Origin: Kitasatospora papulosa
Lineage (GTDB): Bacteria > Actinomycetota > Actinomycetes > Streptomycetales > Streptomycetaceae
Direction of reading: 5' to 3'
Length of the DNA stretch: 64,000 nucleotides
Assembly (NCBI RefSeq): GCF_000717245.1
Contig: NZ_JNYQ01000003.1
Coordinates: 186,001 to 250,000, forward strand
Within the stretch, counting starts at the first letter, position 1. Every line of letters starts with the position of its first letter. Positions 8,197 through 16,783 of this stretch are shown piece after piece. The position numbers and the translations under genes were made by a program. The notes beneath the pieces were generated by a model. The model was not told where the DNA came from, ran no database searches, and was given only the letters and a program-made list of their open reading frames with translations.

Positions 8197-8628
8197 TCAG
8201 GGGTGCATCGACGCACCCTTGAGGATCTTGTCCACGCCGTTCCGCGGCCCGTGGACGGCCAGGCCCACCAGGTCCATGCTGTCCCGGGGCACCGCCCGTA
8301 CCGCTGCCCGGTTGGCCTTGTCGTGTCCGGTCGCGAAGAGGTCCGAGGTGAAGACCGCCAGGGTCGCGCCACGGCCGACCGCCCTGCCGTGCGCGGTCGA
8401 CAGGAGCTCCTTGGACCCGGTGAACACGAGGACGGGCTGCCGGAACATGGGCAGGTACGGGGTGTCGTCGGCGTCGGCGTACGGTTCGCCGATCAACTCG
8501 GGCACCTCTGTTCCCAGACCGCTGACCAGGAAGGCGGTGACGTTGAGGCGCTGCCAGGTCTCGAGGTCGTCGCGGAGCAGCACGGCGATCTTGGTGTCGA
8601 AGCGTACGGGTGCGTTGTCGTCGGTCAT
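8197..8628 (-). CDS. DUF2000-family protein
   Basis: This 143-residue protein starts MTDDNAPVRFDTKIAVLL. It resembles DUF2000: RFDTKIAVLLRDDLETWQRL, a segment beginning NVTAFLVSG, and a C-terminal AVHGPRNGVDKILKGASMHP. The family is a peptidyl-tRNA-hydrolase-like alpha/beta fold with no proven activity. The gene is divergent from an AraC-type regulator 90 bases away, a pairing that suggests the regulator controls it. The ATG at 8628 follows GACTCGTGGCC without a strong ribosome-binding site. Confidence 0.8.
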   Translation of the reverse strand: MTDDNAPVRFDTKIAVLLRDDLETWQRLNVTAFLVSGLGTEVPELIGEPYADADDTPYLPMFRQPVLVFTGSKELLSTAHGRAVGRGATLAVFTSDLFATGHDKANRAAVRAVPRDSMDLVGLAVHGPRNGVDKILKGASMHP

Positions 8629-8718
8629 GGCCACGAGTCTGCCGAGCCCGCCCACCTGCCGTCTTGTACGAAGTTTGCACGTGCCGGTGCGTCCACGGGG
8701 CTCTTGTAGGCTCTGCCC

Positions 8719-9531
8719 ATGGGTGCACGTCCGGACATCACCGCGTGGCGTCCGGATGTCGAGGGGATCGACGAGGTCTTCCACGCGCACTTCGCCGACC
8801 ACGCCTACCCCATGCACACGCATGACGCGTGGACGCTCCTCATCGTGGACGAGGGCCTGGTCCGCTACGACCTGGACCGCCACGAGCACGGGGCGCCCAG
8901 CTCGGTGGTGACGCTGCTGCCTCCGCACGTCCCGCACAACGGTGTCGCGGCCACTCCGGGAGGGTTCCGCAAGCGCGTCCTGTATCTGGACACCGGGCAG
9001 ATCGGCGCGGACCTCGTGGGGCGCGCGGTCGACCGGCCCGTCCTGCGGGACCCTCGTCTGCGTCACCGTGTGGACCAGCTGCACCGGACGCTCGCACGTC
9101 CCGGGGACGAGCTGGAGGCGCAGAGCCGTCTCGCTCTCGTCTCCGAGCGTCTCGACCGGCATCTGCGCGACGAACCCGCGGCCCCCCAGGCTCACGACCG
9201 CCGGATCGCGTACGCGCTCCGGGATCTGCTCGACGCGCGCTTCGTGGAGGGCCTGACGCTCCGCGAGGCGGCGGAGAAGCTGCACAGCCATCACACGCAC
9301 CTGGTGCGCGCTTTCAGCCGCGAGTTCGGCATGGCGCCGCACCAGTACCTGACAGGGCGGCGCGTGGATCTGGCACGGCGCCTGCTGCTCGGCGGCATGC
9401 GCGTGCCGGAGGTCGCGGCCTCGGCCGGCTTCTACGACCAGTCCCACTTCTCCCGGCACTTCAAGCGCGTGGTCGGCACGAGCCCCGGCCACTACGCGCG
9501 CACCGGAGTCGCGGCCTTCACACGCTCCTAA
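8719..9531 (+). CDS. AraC-family transcriptional regulator
   Basis: This is a 270-residue regulator. The N-terminal cupin-like sensor (about 15-90) has HAYPMHTHDAWTLLIVDEG and VVTLLPPHVPHNG. The C-terminal double helix-turn-helix (about 165-265) includes LTLREAAEKLHSHHTHLVRAF and the second motif MRVPEVAASAGFYDQSHFSR, ending GTSPGHYART. It is transcribed away from the DUF2000 gene, its likely target. Its last bases overlap the convergent DinB gene by 4 bp. Confidence 0.93.
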   Translation: MGARPDITAWRPDVEGIDEVFHAHFADHAYPMHTHDAWTLLIVDEGLVRYDLDRHEHGAPSSVVTLLPPHVPHNGVAATPGGFRKRVLYLDTGQIGADLVGRAVDRPVLRDPRLRHRVDQLHRTLARPGDELEAQSRLALVSERLDRHLRDEPAAPQAHDRRIAYALRDLLDARFVEGLTLREAAEKLHSHHTHLVRAFSREFGMAPHQYLTGRRVDLARRLLLGGMRVPEVAASAGFYDQSHFSRHFKRVVGTSPGHYARTGVAAFTRS

Positions 9532-10037
9532 CGGCGCTCCAGCGCGCCCCGGACGAACGCGGCCTGCCCCGCGTGCTGCAGGTCGTCGGCGACGACGCTG
9601 ACCAGCCGCACGCCGAGGGTCACCGGCGGCGACCAGGCGTCGTCCACGACCCGGTCGAGGGAGCGGCCGTCCAGGTCCCGGACGAAGGCGAGAGTGTGCT
9701 CGTGCACGGCGTCGAAGTAGCCGAGGAGGAGGTCCGCCGATCCGACCTTCACGGACCCGGCCTGTGTGCTGTTGTGGCCGTAGCCGGTCGAGCCCTCCTC
9801 CAGGGGGAGCTCGAAGCGGGACGCCCACTCCTCGGCGAACCACAGCTGTTCGGTGCCCGCCGCGTCGGCGATGTGGTCGTCCTGGACCCGTGTGAGGTGC
9901 CACACGAGCCAGGCGATGGAGTTCGCGTCGTCGTCGAGCCGGGCGTTGAGGTCCTCGGGCGGGAGGCCCTCGACCGCGGCGTGTACCGCTTCATGAATGC
10001 GTTCGAACGCATCGACGAGAATGCCTGAACTGTTCAT
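9528..10037 (-). CDS. DinB/DUF664-family (mycothiol-transferase-like) protein
   Basis: This is a 169-residue four-helix protein. It starts at 10037 (ATG after GGGAGGGTGG) as MNSSGILVDAFERIHEAVHA. The conserved metal-ligand positions are visible as SIAWLVWHLTRVQDDHIAD (two His) and VADDLQHAGQAAFVRG (third His). Actinobacterial members conjugate mycothiol to reactive compounds or act as thiol-dependent isomerases. The substrate cannot be read. It is convergent with and overlaps the AraC gene by 4 bp. Confidence 0.8.
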   Translation of the reverse strand: MNSSGILVDAFERIHEAVHAAVEGLPPEDLNARLDDDANSIAWLVWHLTRVQDDHIADAAGTEQLWFAEEWASRFELPLEEGSTGYGHNSTQAGSVKVGSADLLLGYFDAVHEHTLAFVRDLDGRSLDRVVDDAWSPPVTLGVRLVSVVADDLQHAGQAAFVRGALERR

Positions 10038-10082
10038 ATGCCCACCCTCCCCGGTCCGCCGACAGGGCCCCGGCTGCGACAC

Positions 10083-10122
10083 GCTGACGGAGCGGCCGCA
10101 CGGGTGCGGCCGCTCCGTCAGC
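10083..10122. terminator. strong hairpin terminator after the DUF4230 gene
   Basis: A 19-bp perfect stem (10083-10101 with 10104-10122) is extended by a further GACAC/GTGTC pairing across a 3-nt bulge, to about 10078-10130. It lies 35 bases beyond the stop codon of the minus-strand DUF4230 gene and ahead of the DinB gene. Confidence 0.85.
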
Positions 10123-10157
10123 GGCGTGTCGGCATCCACCGGGGCGTCGTGAAGGGG

Positions 10158-10871
10158 TCAGCGCGGCGGATCGGCGTAGCGGACCGTGACCCTCTCGAAT
10201 CCGAGGGAGCCCAGCAGGCCCTGGAGCATGGAGGTGGTGTTCTTCTCGGCGCGCTTCGTCAGCCCGCTCTCCTCGGCCGCCTTCCCGATGTGCTTGGCGG
10301 CGAGTTTGTTGACCGCCTGCTCGCTCCCGGGGTTGTCGGAGAAGAAGTCGCCGAGCCGGTCCAGGATGCCGCGCTGCTTGGACACGGCGTAGGAGCGGTC
10401 CGGATCCAGTGCGGGCTTTCCCAGCACCGCGTGGGGCAGCACGAGTTCGGCAGTGGTCCGGTCCTCGTTCACGGTCACCCCGTCGGCCCCGACGTCGCCG
10501 AGGTCGACGGACGCTCCGACGGTGCCCGCGCCGACGTACAGCGTCCGGGTGCCCCGGATCGCGTCGGGCAGGTACTTCGCGTCCTTCTCCAGGTCGACGA
10601 CGACCTGGAAGTTCCCGGACGCGGCCTCGTACGCACTCATGTCCTGGATGGACTTGAGCACGGCGGGGCCGGAGCGGTCCGTGGTCTTCTCCTCGAAGAG
10701 GTCACCGAGCCCTGGCAGCAGGCTCAGCCGGGAGCCGAGGAACAGCAGGACCAGCGCCGCGGCGCATACCCCGGCGAACGGCAGACACCCTCGCATGCGG
10801 CCGCGACGGTGCGGTGCGCTGCCCTGACCGGGGTCACCGGTGCTGTCTGTCCTTACGTCAGTGGACGTCAT
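10158..10871 (-). CDS. DUF4230-domain membrane-anchored protein
   Basis: This is a 237-residue protein. A basic N terminus leads into one transmembrane segment, CLPFAGVCAAALVLLFLG (about 29-46). The long extracytoplasmic part resembles DUF4230: VLKSIQDMSAYEAASGNFQV, then KYLPDAIRGTRTLYVGAGTV and ELVLPHAVLGKPALDPDRSY. The family's function is unknown. The ATG at 10871 is chosen because it puts the membrane segment at the expected distance. The GH48 gene upstream runs in the same direction but is separated by a terminator. Confidence 0.82.
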   Translation of the reverse strand: MTSTDVRTDSTGDPGQGSAPHRRGRMRGCLPFAGVCAAALVLLFLGSRLSLLPGLGDLFEEKTTDRSGPAVLKSIQDMSAYEAASGNFQVVVDLEKDAKYLPDAIRGTRTLYVGAGTVGASVDLGDVGADGVTVNEDRTTAELVLPHAVLGKPALDPDRSYAVSKQRGILDRLGDFFSDNPGSEQAVNKLAAKHIGKAAEESGLTKRAEKNTTSMLQGLLGSLGFERVTVRYADPPR

Positions 10872-10998
10872 TCCTTCCGTGTGACCCGGTCGGGCGATTT
10901 CAGTCCGCCCGGGGACCGAATACGTCAGATCCTTTACGGGCGAGGGGTGTTGGCCCGTCGTCGCCGAACGTCCTCGCCTGCGGACCGGACGCGCGAGC

Positions 10999-11040
10999 GG
11001 GGTCCCGGCCGCCGGCTGGACGGCCGGCGGCCGGGACCCC
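10999..11040. terminator. hairpin terminator after the GH48 gene
   Basis: An 18-bp perfect stem (10999-11016 with 11023-11040) has a 6-nt loop. It lies just beyond the stop codon of the minus-strand GH48 cellulase gene (11057) and should stop its transcription before the DUF4230 gene. Confidence 0.85.
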
Positions 11041-11056
11041 TGGGTGCCGGGCGGTC

Positions 11057-14008
11057 TCACTCCAGAAGGTCGGCGTACGCCCCCAGAGCCAGTGCCACGT
11101 CGGTCTGCGCCCAGAACCGGTGGTAGGTGAAGACCGGGGCGGCGCCGCCGTCCAGGTATGCCTGCACCTTCGGCCAGTTCGGGTCGTCCTTGTAGAACGA
11201 CCGGATGGAGAGGAACGTCGAGTTCTTGTCGACGGTGTCCCCGTTGGGCATGGCGCCCGTCCAGCCGCTGGGGACGTACACCGGGTCGTCGAACCGGTTG
11301 TAGTCGGCACGTGTCTCCGGCACCGCGACACCGGCGTCGTCCTGGTAGTGGCTCCACATGCCGTCGAGCAGCCCCTTGGCCGTGGCCTTCGCCGCCGCGT
11401 CACCGGACTTCGCGGCGTAGTAGGTCAGCGTCCTGGCGTACGCACCGGCCACTCCCACGTCGTTGGTGTAGTCGGCGACCGTCACGTGGAGCCCGGAGTT
11501 GGCGCCGGGGCTCGACGCGTTCCATGTGTCGGGGGCGCCGGACCACTTGAGGGTGGACGGCATGAGGTAGGTGCCGTCCGGATTGATGGTCGTCTCCGAC
11601 AGCGCCCAGTCGACCCACTTGTCGAGTACGGCCTTGGCCTGGGCGTCGCCCGACTCGTGGTAGTACTCGGCGACGCGCTCCATGGACCACGCCTGGAACC
11701 CGAACCACTGGTTGGACGGCGGGTCGTGGTAGACGGGCTTCTCGTCGTAGTACATGCCGTGGAAGGTGGGTGTACCGGCCGGGGGCTGGGAGTAACTGCC
11801 CTTCCAGCTGTTGGTCGCGCCGCCCGCGATGGCCCCCTCGTCGGACTGGAGCCACTGGTAGAAGTCCATCTGCCGGTCCAGGCTCTTGGCCCAGTCCTGC
11901 TGACCCGTGGCCGACTTGGGCTTGAGGTCCGCGACCGAGCTCAGCGCGTAGGCGGCCATAGGGTTCTGGTAGCCGCCGTGGGCGTGGCTGGATCCGATGC
12001 GCCAGGACCAGCCCGCCGAGGTGTCGGTGGCGCCGCCCCAGGCGTAGTACCAGGACATCAGGTAGTGAGCGCTGTCCTTGCCACTGCCGGCGGGGCAGGT
12101 GGTCGGGCCGACGCAGTTGCCGACCTTCTTGAAGTACTTGTCGAACATGGAGTAGCGGAGATAGTCACCCATCTTCGCCGCCTTGCCGACGGTCGCCGAG
12201 ACCTCGCTCGACTTGCCCTGCTCCTTGGCCCAGACGTCGGCCCAGTAGGCCGCCTGCACGGCTCGGGCGTCCGCGTCCGGGGCGTTCGTGAACTTCCACT
12301 GCTTGGCGTAGGAGGCGTCCCCGGTGAACAGGTCGAGGTAGCCGTTCTTCCCGCCGTAGGTGAAGTTGTCGCAGGTCGGGTGGGTGACGGTCTCCCAGAC
12401 CGACTCCTGCGAACCGCGCTGGAAGGTGTTGATGTACGACGGTCCGGTCGCGTTGGGGCCGGCCGAGCACTTGCCGGGTGTGTTCCCGTACCCGTAGACG
12501 TTGTCGACATCCTGGATCCAGTGCATCCCGTAGATGTCGTCGGTGCCGTACGCGCTCTTCAGTTCGCCCGCGATCGGGTCCGAGCCGGAGGTGGCCGACC
12601 CGTCGAGGACGGCGGGGTACTGGTTCGGTGTGTCGTGCTCGGGCGCGTAGGTGGCGGGCTTCGAGGCGTTGTAGAAGGAGTTCGTGGGCTGGTCGGCGTG
12701 GGTGGGGATCATGTACTTCTCCATGGTGGCCCACGCACCGTTGAACTTCGTCCAGTCCCCGGTGATCTTCCCGTACATCGCCTGGAGCCAGATCAGATAG
12801 CTGTACGCCTCCGACGTCGTCTCGTGGCCCTGGTCGGGAGCCTCCACGATCAGCGTCTCCACGGAGTGGTAGGGGATGCCCTCCGAGGAGAAGTAGCCGT
12901 TCGCCGGGTCGGTGATCTTCCCGTAGAGGTCGAGGAACCGTGCGTCGTAGTCCTTGGCGGCGGCGAGCTGGGTGACGGTGACCTCGGCCTTGCTGTGGCC
13001 GGGGGCCGTCACCGTGAAGGTCGCGGCTCCCGTGCCGGACGCGGCGGCGGCCACGGTGACCTTCTGCGGCGTGGACCAGTTCGACGGCGTGAATGTCAGA
13101 CTCGCGCCGCCGGCGACGCTGAGTCCGGTGTTGCCCGCGGTGCGGGCCACCGTCGCGGTGACGCTGGCCGAGGGCGCGGTGGACAAGGACACGTTGAAGG
13201 TCCCGGACTTGCCCTGCTGTACGCCGAGTTGCGCGGGGGTCGCGACGACGGCGGGGCCGGCGACGACCGTGATGCCCGCGGGGGTGGACTCCGCCGACGC
13301 GCCGAGGCTGTCGTAGGCCCTCGCGTACACCGAGTGCGCACCGGCGGCGAGCCCCTGGGCGCTGTAGGTGTAGGGAGAGGTGGTGTCGGTACCCAGGAGG
13401 GTCGTGTTGTCGTAGAACTCGACCTTGCTGATCCCGGCCCCGTCCGCGGCTGCCGCGGTGGCTGCCAGCGGAACGGCGTTCCCGGCGGAGAAGACGGCGC
13501 CCGCCGCCGGACTCGTGAGGACGGTGATCGGCGGCTGATGGGCACCGACGCAGGCGGTGCCGTTGACCGCGAAGGAGGTGGGAGCGGCGTTGGTGCCGCT
13601 GTAGGAGAACTGCGCACCCGTCGTGACGGCGGCGCCTGCGGCGATGGAGCCGTTCCAGGCGGCGTTCTTGACGGTGATGTTCTTGCCCGACTGGGACCAG
13701 GTCCCGTTCCAGCCGTTGGTCAGCTGCTGGTTGCCGGCGTACGCGTAGGTCAGGGTCCATCCCGCGATCGCGGCGGTGCTTCTGTTGGTGACGGTGAGTT
13801 CGGTGCTGAAGCCCGAACCCCAGTCGTTCGCCTTGTAGTCGACACTGCACTGGACGGCGGCGGCCTGGGCGGGCGTACCGGCTGCGGCGGTCATTCCCAG
13901 AGGGAGGGCCAGCGCGGCCACCAATGCGGTCATCAAGCGTCGGTTTCCGGCTCCGGTTCTACCCGGTCTTCTCGGTAACCACGTTCTTCGTGCGCGTACC
14001 GATGGCAT
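11057..14008 (-). CDS. secreted GH48 exoglucanase (reducing-end cellobiohydrolase) with CBM2
   Basis: This is a 983-residue secreted cellulase. Domains in order: signal peptide (about 1-50, ending PAQAAA); CBM2 from VQCSVDYKANDWGSGF to about 150; an Ig-like module (PPITVLTSPAAGAVF...VYARAYDSLGASAEST); a second beta-sandwich (GPAVVATPAQLGVQQGKSGT); then the GH48 domain of about 640 residues. GH48 signatures include GIPYHSVETLIVEAPDQGHE and TTSEAYSYLIWLQAMYG, where the Glu of TSEAYSY is the proton donor. It releases cellobiose from cellulose chains. The ATG at 14008 has GAGGAGGT seven bases upstream. It is divergent from a GH6 cellulase, with CebR-like control. Confidence 0.95.
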   Translation of the reverse strand: MPSVRARRTWLPRRPGRTGAGNRRLMTALVAALALPLGMTAAAGTPAQAAAVQCSVDYKANDWGSGFSTELTVTNRSTAAIAGWTLTYAYAGNQQLTNGWNGTWSQSGKNITVKNAAWNGSIAAGAAVTTGAQFSYSGTNAAPTSFAVNGTACVGAHQPPITVLTSPAAGAVFSAGNAVPLAATAAAADGAGISKVEFYDNTTLLGTDTTSPYTYSAQGLAAGAHSVYARAYDSLGASAESTPAGITVVAGPAVVATPAQLGVQQGKSGTFNVSLSTAPSASVTATVARTAGNTGLSVAGGASLTFTPSNWSTPQKVTVAAAASGTGAATFTVTAPGHSKAEVTVTQLAAAKDYDARFLDLYGKITDPANGYFSSEGIPYHSVETLIVEAPDQGHETTSEAYSYLIWLQAMYGKITGDWTKFNGAWATMEKYMIPTHADQPTNSFYNASKPATYAPEHDTPNQYPAVLDGSATSGSDPIAGELKSAYGTDDIYGMHWIQDVDNVYGYGNTPGKCSAGPNATGPSYINTFQRGSQESVWETVTHPTCDNFTYGGKNGYLDLFTGDASYAKQWKFTNAPDADARAVQAAYWADVWAKEQGKSSEVSATVGKAAKMGDYLRYSMFDKYFKKVGNCVGPTTCPAGSGKDSAHYLMSWYYAWGGATDTSAGWSWRIGSSHAHGGYQNPMAAYALSSVADLKPKSATGQQDWAKSLDRQMDFYQWLQSDEGAIAGGATNSWKGSYSQPPAGTPTFHGMYYDEKPVYHDPPSNQWFGFQAWSMERVAEYYHESGDAQAKAVLDKWVDWALSETTINPDGTYLMPSTLKWSGAPDTWNASSPGANSGLHVTVADYTNDVGVAGAYARTLTYYAAKSGDAAAKATAKGLLDGMWSHYQDDAGVAVPETRADYNRFDDPVYVPSGWTGAMPNGDTVDKNSTFLSIRSFYKDDPNWPKVQAYLDGGAAPVFTYHRFWAQTDVALALGAYADLLE

Positions 14009-14075
14009 GCGCGGTACCTCCTCGCGGCTCGGCGACATGGGGGGCGTGCGGAGTTGAGCACAAGCCTTGAACCAG

Positions 14076-14117
14076 TGGGAGCGCTCCCAGCATGGGGAGG
14101 AGGAAAAAGAGAGTCAA
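14076..14117 (-). promoter_or_regulatory. GH48 promoter with perfect CebR-type operator
   Basis: TGGGAGCGCTCCCA at 14076-14089 is a perfect 14-bp palindrome identical to the CebR (cellobiose-sensing LacI repressor) consensus of streptomycetes. On the minus strand TTGACT (14117-14112) and CATGCT (14094-14089) are spaced by 17 bases as -35 and -10. The operator therefore begins at the end of the -10 and covers the expected start point. CebR binding would block initiation until cellobiose or cello-oligosaccharides are present. Operator identity is established knowledge; the promoter call is by eye. Confidence 0.85.
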
Positions 14118-14159
14118 GAGACTTGAAGAGTCGAATTATTTCGATGACAAGAGATGGGA

Positions 14160-14224
14160 ACTGGTGTGTTGACCGACACCACTTGACGCTCTAACGTCAA
14201 GCCACACCAGTGGGAGCGGTTCCA
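14160..14224 (+). promoter_or_regulatory. plus-strand cellulase promoter, nested dyads and CebR-like operator
   Basis: TTGACC (14169-14174) and TAACGT (14192-14197), spaced by 17 bases, form a plausible promoter reading toward the GH6 gene. TGGGAGCGGTTCCA at 14211-14224 matches the CebR operator at 12 of 14 positions and sits just past the expected start point. Two nested inverted repeats surround the promoter: ACTGGTGTG (14160-14168)/CACACCAGT (14203-14211) and CTTGACG (14182-14188)/CGTCAAG (14195-14201). Both CebR-like sites here are preceded by ACCAG. The nested repeats have no assigned binder. Confidence 0.65.
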
Positions 14225-15028
14225 CCAGTCGACGTGCCGTAGGGGGCACGCCCGGTCTGCAAGGAGTCGCTCATGTGTCATCTCCCGCACGTGTCGCACC
14301 TGTTCAGACCGCTCCTCGGAGTGGTGCCCGACATGGCCGGCAGCACTTTCCCGGCCATGCGCACGGCTTCCGGATCCGTCCACGTACGCACGGTGCCCGA
14401 ACAGCACCACACACGGCTGCGACGGCGGATCTCCGGGAACGGGCACCGCGGTCGGCGAGGGCACGAACAGGACACAGGCGAACGGTGCGGGTTCCGCGGC
14501 GGCCTTTAGGCCTCCGGTACGGAACCGGGCCACGCGCCCGCTCCGTCCAGGCTCGACAGCACTCTCCGCACCATGGATCCGACCGGCTCCACAGGTCCGC
14601 CGGATCCCCCGTCCCTCGTGGACCGATCACCGGGAGCGGTCGTCCGAGCGACGAGCTCGACGACCGCGCTGTCCCCCATCCCCTGAGCGAGGAGTACCTG
14701 CTTGGCCCGATGACCACAGACCCGCGACAGTCGACGACGCCCCTGTGGGCAGAGGTACACGGCACCGGCCACAAGGAAGGGCGGGCACGCGGACCAGCCC
14801 GCCACCCGGTGGCGCCCACACGGACGCGCGCCATCCGTGAGGACCGAGGACGCCCGCGTCCCCGGCCTCATGGACCGGACCGGAATCCCCGCACGGACGG
14901 ACCTGGAACACCTGGGACCACTCCACGGCCCCGGCCTTGATCAGCGACCACGACGGTTACCCCCACCCCGTACGGATCGGGCTGCGCGACGTTCGCGCGC
15001 CCTCTACAGCTGAGGAAACGGAATACGC
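14225..15028 (+). other. 804-nt leader or intergenic region before the GH6 gene
   Basis: No convincing gene is seen here. One small frame, 14273-14509 (78 codons), has AAGGAG six bases before its ATG and starts 49 bases after the CebR-like operator. Its product (MCHLPHVSHLF..., rich in Arg, His and Gly) resembles no family and lacks the codon bias of its neighbours. No second good promoter is obvious close to the GH6 start; a weak operator-like TGGGACCACTCCAC lies near 14913. The region may be a very long 5' leader. Confidence 0.4.
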
Positions 15029-16783
15029 ATGAGCCGCACGAGCCGCACCAACCTGCGCCGATCCCGCATGGCGCTCATAGCCGCGGGAGCCCTCGTCGCC
15101 GCAGCCGCGGGCTCCGCCGCCGCGGTGGCGCCCTTCGGAGCCACTGCCGCAGCGGCGGCGGGCTGCACGGTCGACTACAAGATCCAGAACCAGTGGAACG
15201 GCGGTCTCACCGCTGCGGTGAGTGTCACCAACAACGGTGCCGCCCTCTCCAGCTGGCAGTTGCAGTGGTCGTTCGCCGGCAGTGAGCAGATCAGTCAGGG
15301 CTGGAACGCCACCGTCTCGCAGAGCGGCGCCGCCGTGACCGCGAAGAGCCTCTCCTACAACGGCGCTCTCGCCACCGGCGGCTCCGCCTCCTTCGGCTTC
15401 AACGCGTCCGGCAACGGCAACAGCACCGTCCCCGCGACCTTCAAGCTGAACGGAGTCACCTGCAACGGCGACTCGACGGGTCCGACCGACCCGCCGGACC
15501 CGACCGATCCGCCGACCGATCCTCCTGCGGGCAGCAAGGTGAACAACCCCTACGCGGGCGCCAAGGTCTACGTGAACCCGGAATGGTCCGCGAACGCGGC
15601 TGCCGAGCCGGGCGGCAGCCGGGTCGCGAACCAGCCGACGGGTGTCTGGCTCGACCGCATCGCCGCGATCGAGGGAGCGAACGGCGGGATGGGTCTGCGC
15701 GACCACCTCGACGCGGCCCTGGCGCAGAAGGGCTCCGGCGAGCTCGTCGTCCAGCTCGTCATCTACAACCTGCCCGGACGCGACTGTTCGGCGCTCGCCT
15801 CCAACGGTGAGCTCGGCCCCACCGAGATCGGACGCTACAAGACGGAGTACATCGACCCCATCGCGGCGATCCTGGCCGACTCGAAGTACGCCGGCCTGCG
15901 CATCGTCACCACTGTCGAGATCGACTCCCTGCCGAACCTCGTGACCAACGCGGGTGGCCGCCCCACGGCCACCCCCGCCTGTGACGTCATGAAGGCCAAC
16001 GGCAACTACGTCAAGGGGGTCGGCTACGCGCTCAACAAGCTCGGAGACGCCGGCAACGTCTACAACTACATCGACGCCGGGCACCACGGCTGGATCGGCT
16101 GGGACGACAACTTCGGTGCCTCCGCCGATGTCTTCCACCAGGCCGCGACCGCCGAGGGCGCGACCGTCGACGACGTCCAGGGCTTCATCACCAACACGGC
16201 CAACTACAGCGCCTTGAAGGAGACCAACTTCAAGATCGAGGACTCCGTCAACGGGACCTCGGTGCGCCAGTCGAAGTGGGTCGACTGGAACCGCTACACG
16301 GATGAGCTCTCGTTCGCGCAGGCCTTCCGGACCAAGCTGGTCTCGGTCGGCTTCAAGTCGGACATCGGCATGCTCATCGACACCTCGCGCAACGGGTGGG
16401 GCGGGGCGGCCCGGCCGACCGGTCCGGGTGCCACCACCAGCGTCGACACCTACGTGGACGGCGGCCGTAACGACCGGCGCATCCACCTCGGCAACTGGTG
16501 CAACCAGGCAGGGGCCGGGCTCGGCGAGCGGCCGAAGGCCGCCCCGGAGGCCGGCATCGACGCGTACGTCTGGATGAAGCCCCCGGGGGAGTCGGACGGG
16601 TCCAGCAAGGAGATCCCGAACACCGAGGGCAAGGGATTCGACCGGATGTGCGACCCGACGTACACGGGCAACGCGCGTAACAACAACAACATGTCCGGGG
16701 CCCTGGGCGACGCCCCGATCTCCGGGAAGTGGTTCTCCGCCCAGTTCCAGGAGCTCATGAAGAACGCCTACCCGGCGCTCTAG
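15029..16783 (+). CDS. secreted GH6 cellobiohydrolase with N-terminal CBM2
   Basis: This is a 584-residue secreted cellulase. The signal peptide spans about 1-45 (ending ATAAAAAGC). CBM2 (about 45-148) starts CTVDYKIQNQWNGGL and contains SQGWNATVSQSG. A linker of PTDPPDPT repeats comes next, then the GH6 domain (about 172-584). GH6 signatures include YVNPEWSANAAAE, YNLPGRDCSALASNGE (catalytic Asp in the loop after the strand), YIDAGHHGWIGWDDNF and DTSRNGWGG. It attacks cellulose from the non-reducing end and complements the divergent GH48 enzyme. The ATG is preceded by GAGGAAACGG. Its tail overlaps the convergent VanZ gene by 4 bp. Confidence 0.95.
   Translation: MSRTSRTNLRRSRMALIAAGALVAAAAGSAAAVAPFGATAAAAAGCTVDYKIQNQWNGGLTAAVSVTNNGAALSSWQLQWSFAGSEQISQGWNATVSQSGAAVTAKSLSYNGALATGGSASFGFNASGNGNSTVPATFKLNGVTCNGDSTGPTDPPDPTDPPTDPPAGSKVNNPYAGAKVYVNPEWSANAAAEPGGSRVANQPTGVWLDRIAAIEGANGGMGLRDHLDAALAQKGSGELVVQLVIYNLPGRDCSALASNGELGPTEIGRYKTEYIDPIAAILADSKYAGLRIVTTVEIDSLPNLVTNAGGRPTATPACDVMKANGNYVKGVGYALNKLGDAGNVYNYIDAGHHGWIGWDDNFGASADVFHQAATAEGATVDDVQGFITNTANYSALKETNFKIEDSVNGTSVRQSKWVDWNRYTDELSFAQAFRTKLVSVGFKSDIGMLIDTSRNGWGGAARPTGPGATTSVDTYVDGGRNDRRIHLGNWCNQAGAGLGERPKAAPEAGIDAYVWMKPPGESDGSSKEIPNTEGKGFDRMCDPTYTGNARNNNNMSGALGDAPISGKWFSAQFQELMKNAYPAL

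Noticed and set aside
10814..13978. 1054-codon open frame on the plus strand through the GH48 gene
   Set aside because: It is the mirror of the GH48 coding frame; the product is Val/Gly/Arg-rich with no domain.
14275..14940. Long plus-strand frame in the GH48-GH6 intergenic region
   Set aside because: Arg/Pro/Thr-rich without family motifs or a matching ribosome-binding site. The overlapping 14273-14509 frame has a better start, but it too lacks coding signal.
15480..15535. PTDPPDPT-coding repeats in the GH6 gene as a separate repeat element
   Set aside because: This is the normal Pro/Thr linker between CBM2 and the catalytic domain.
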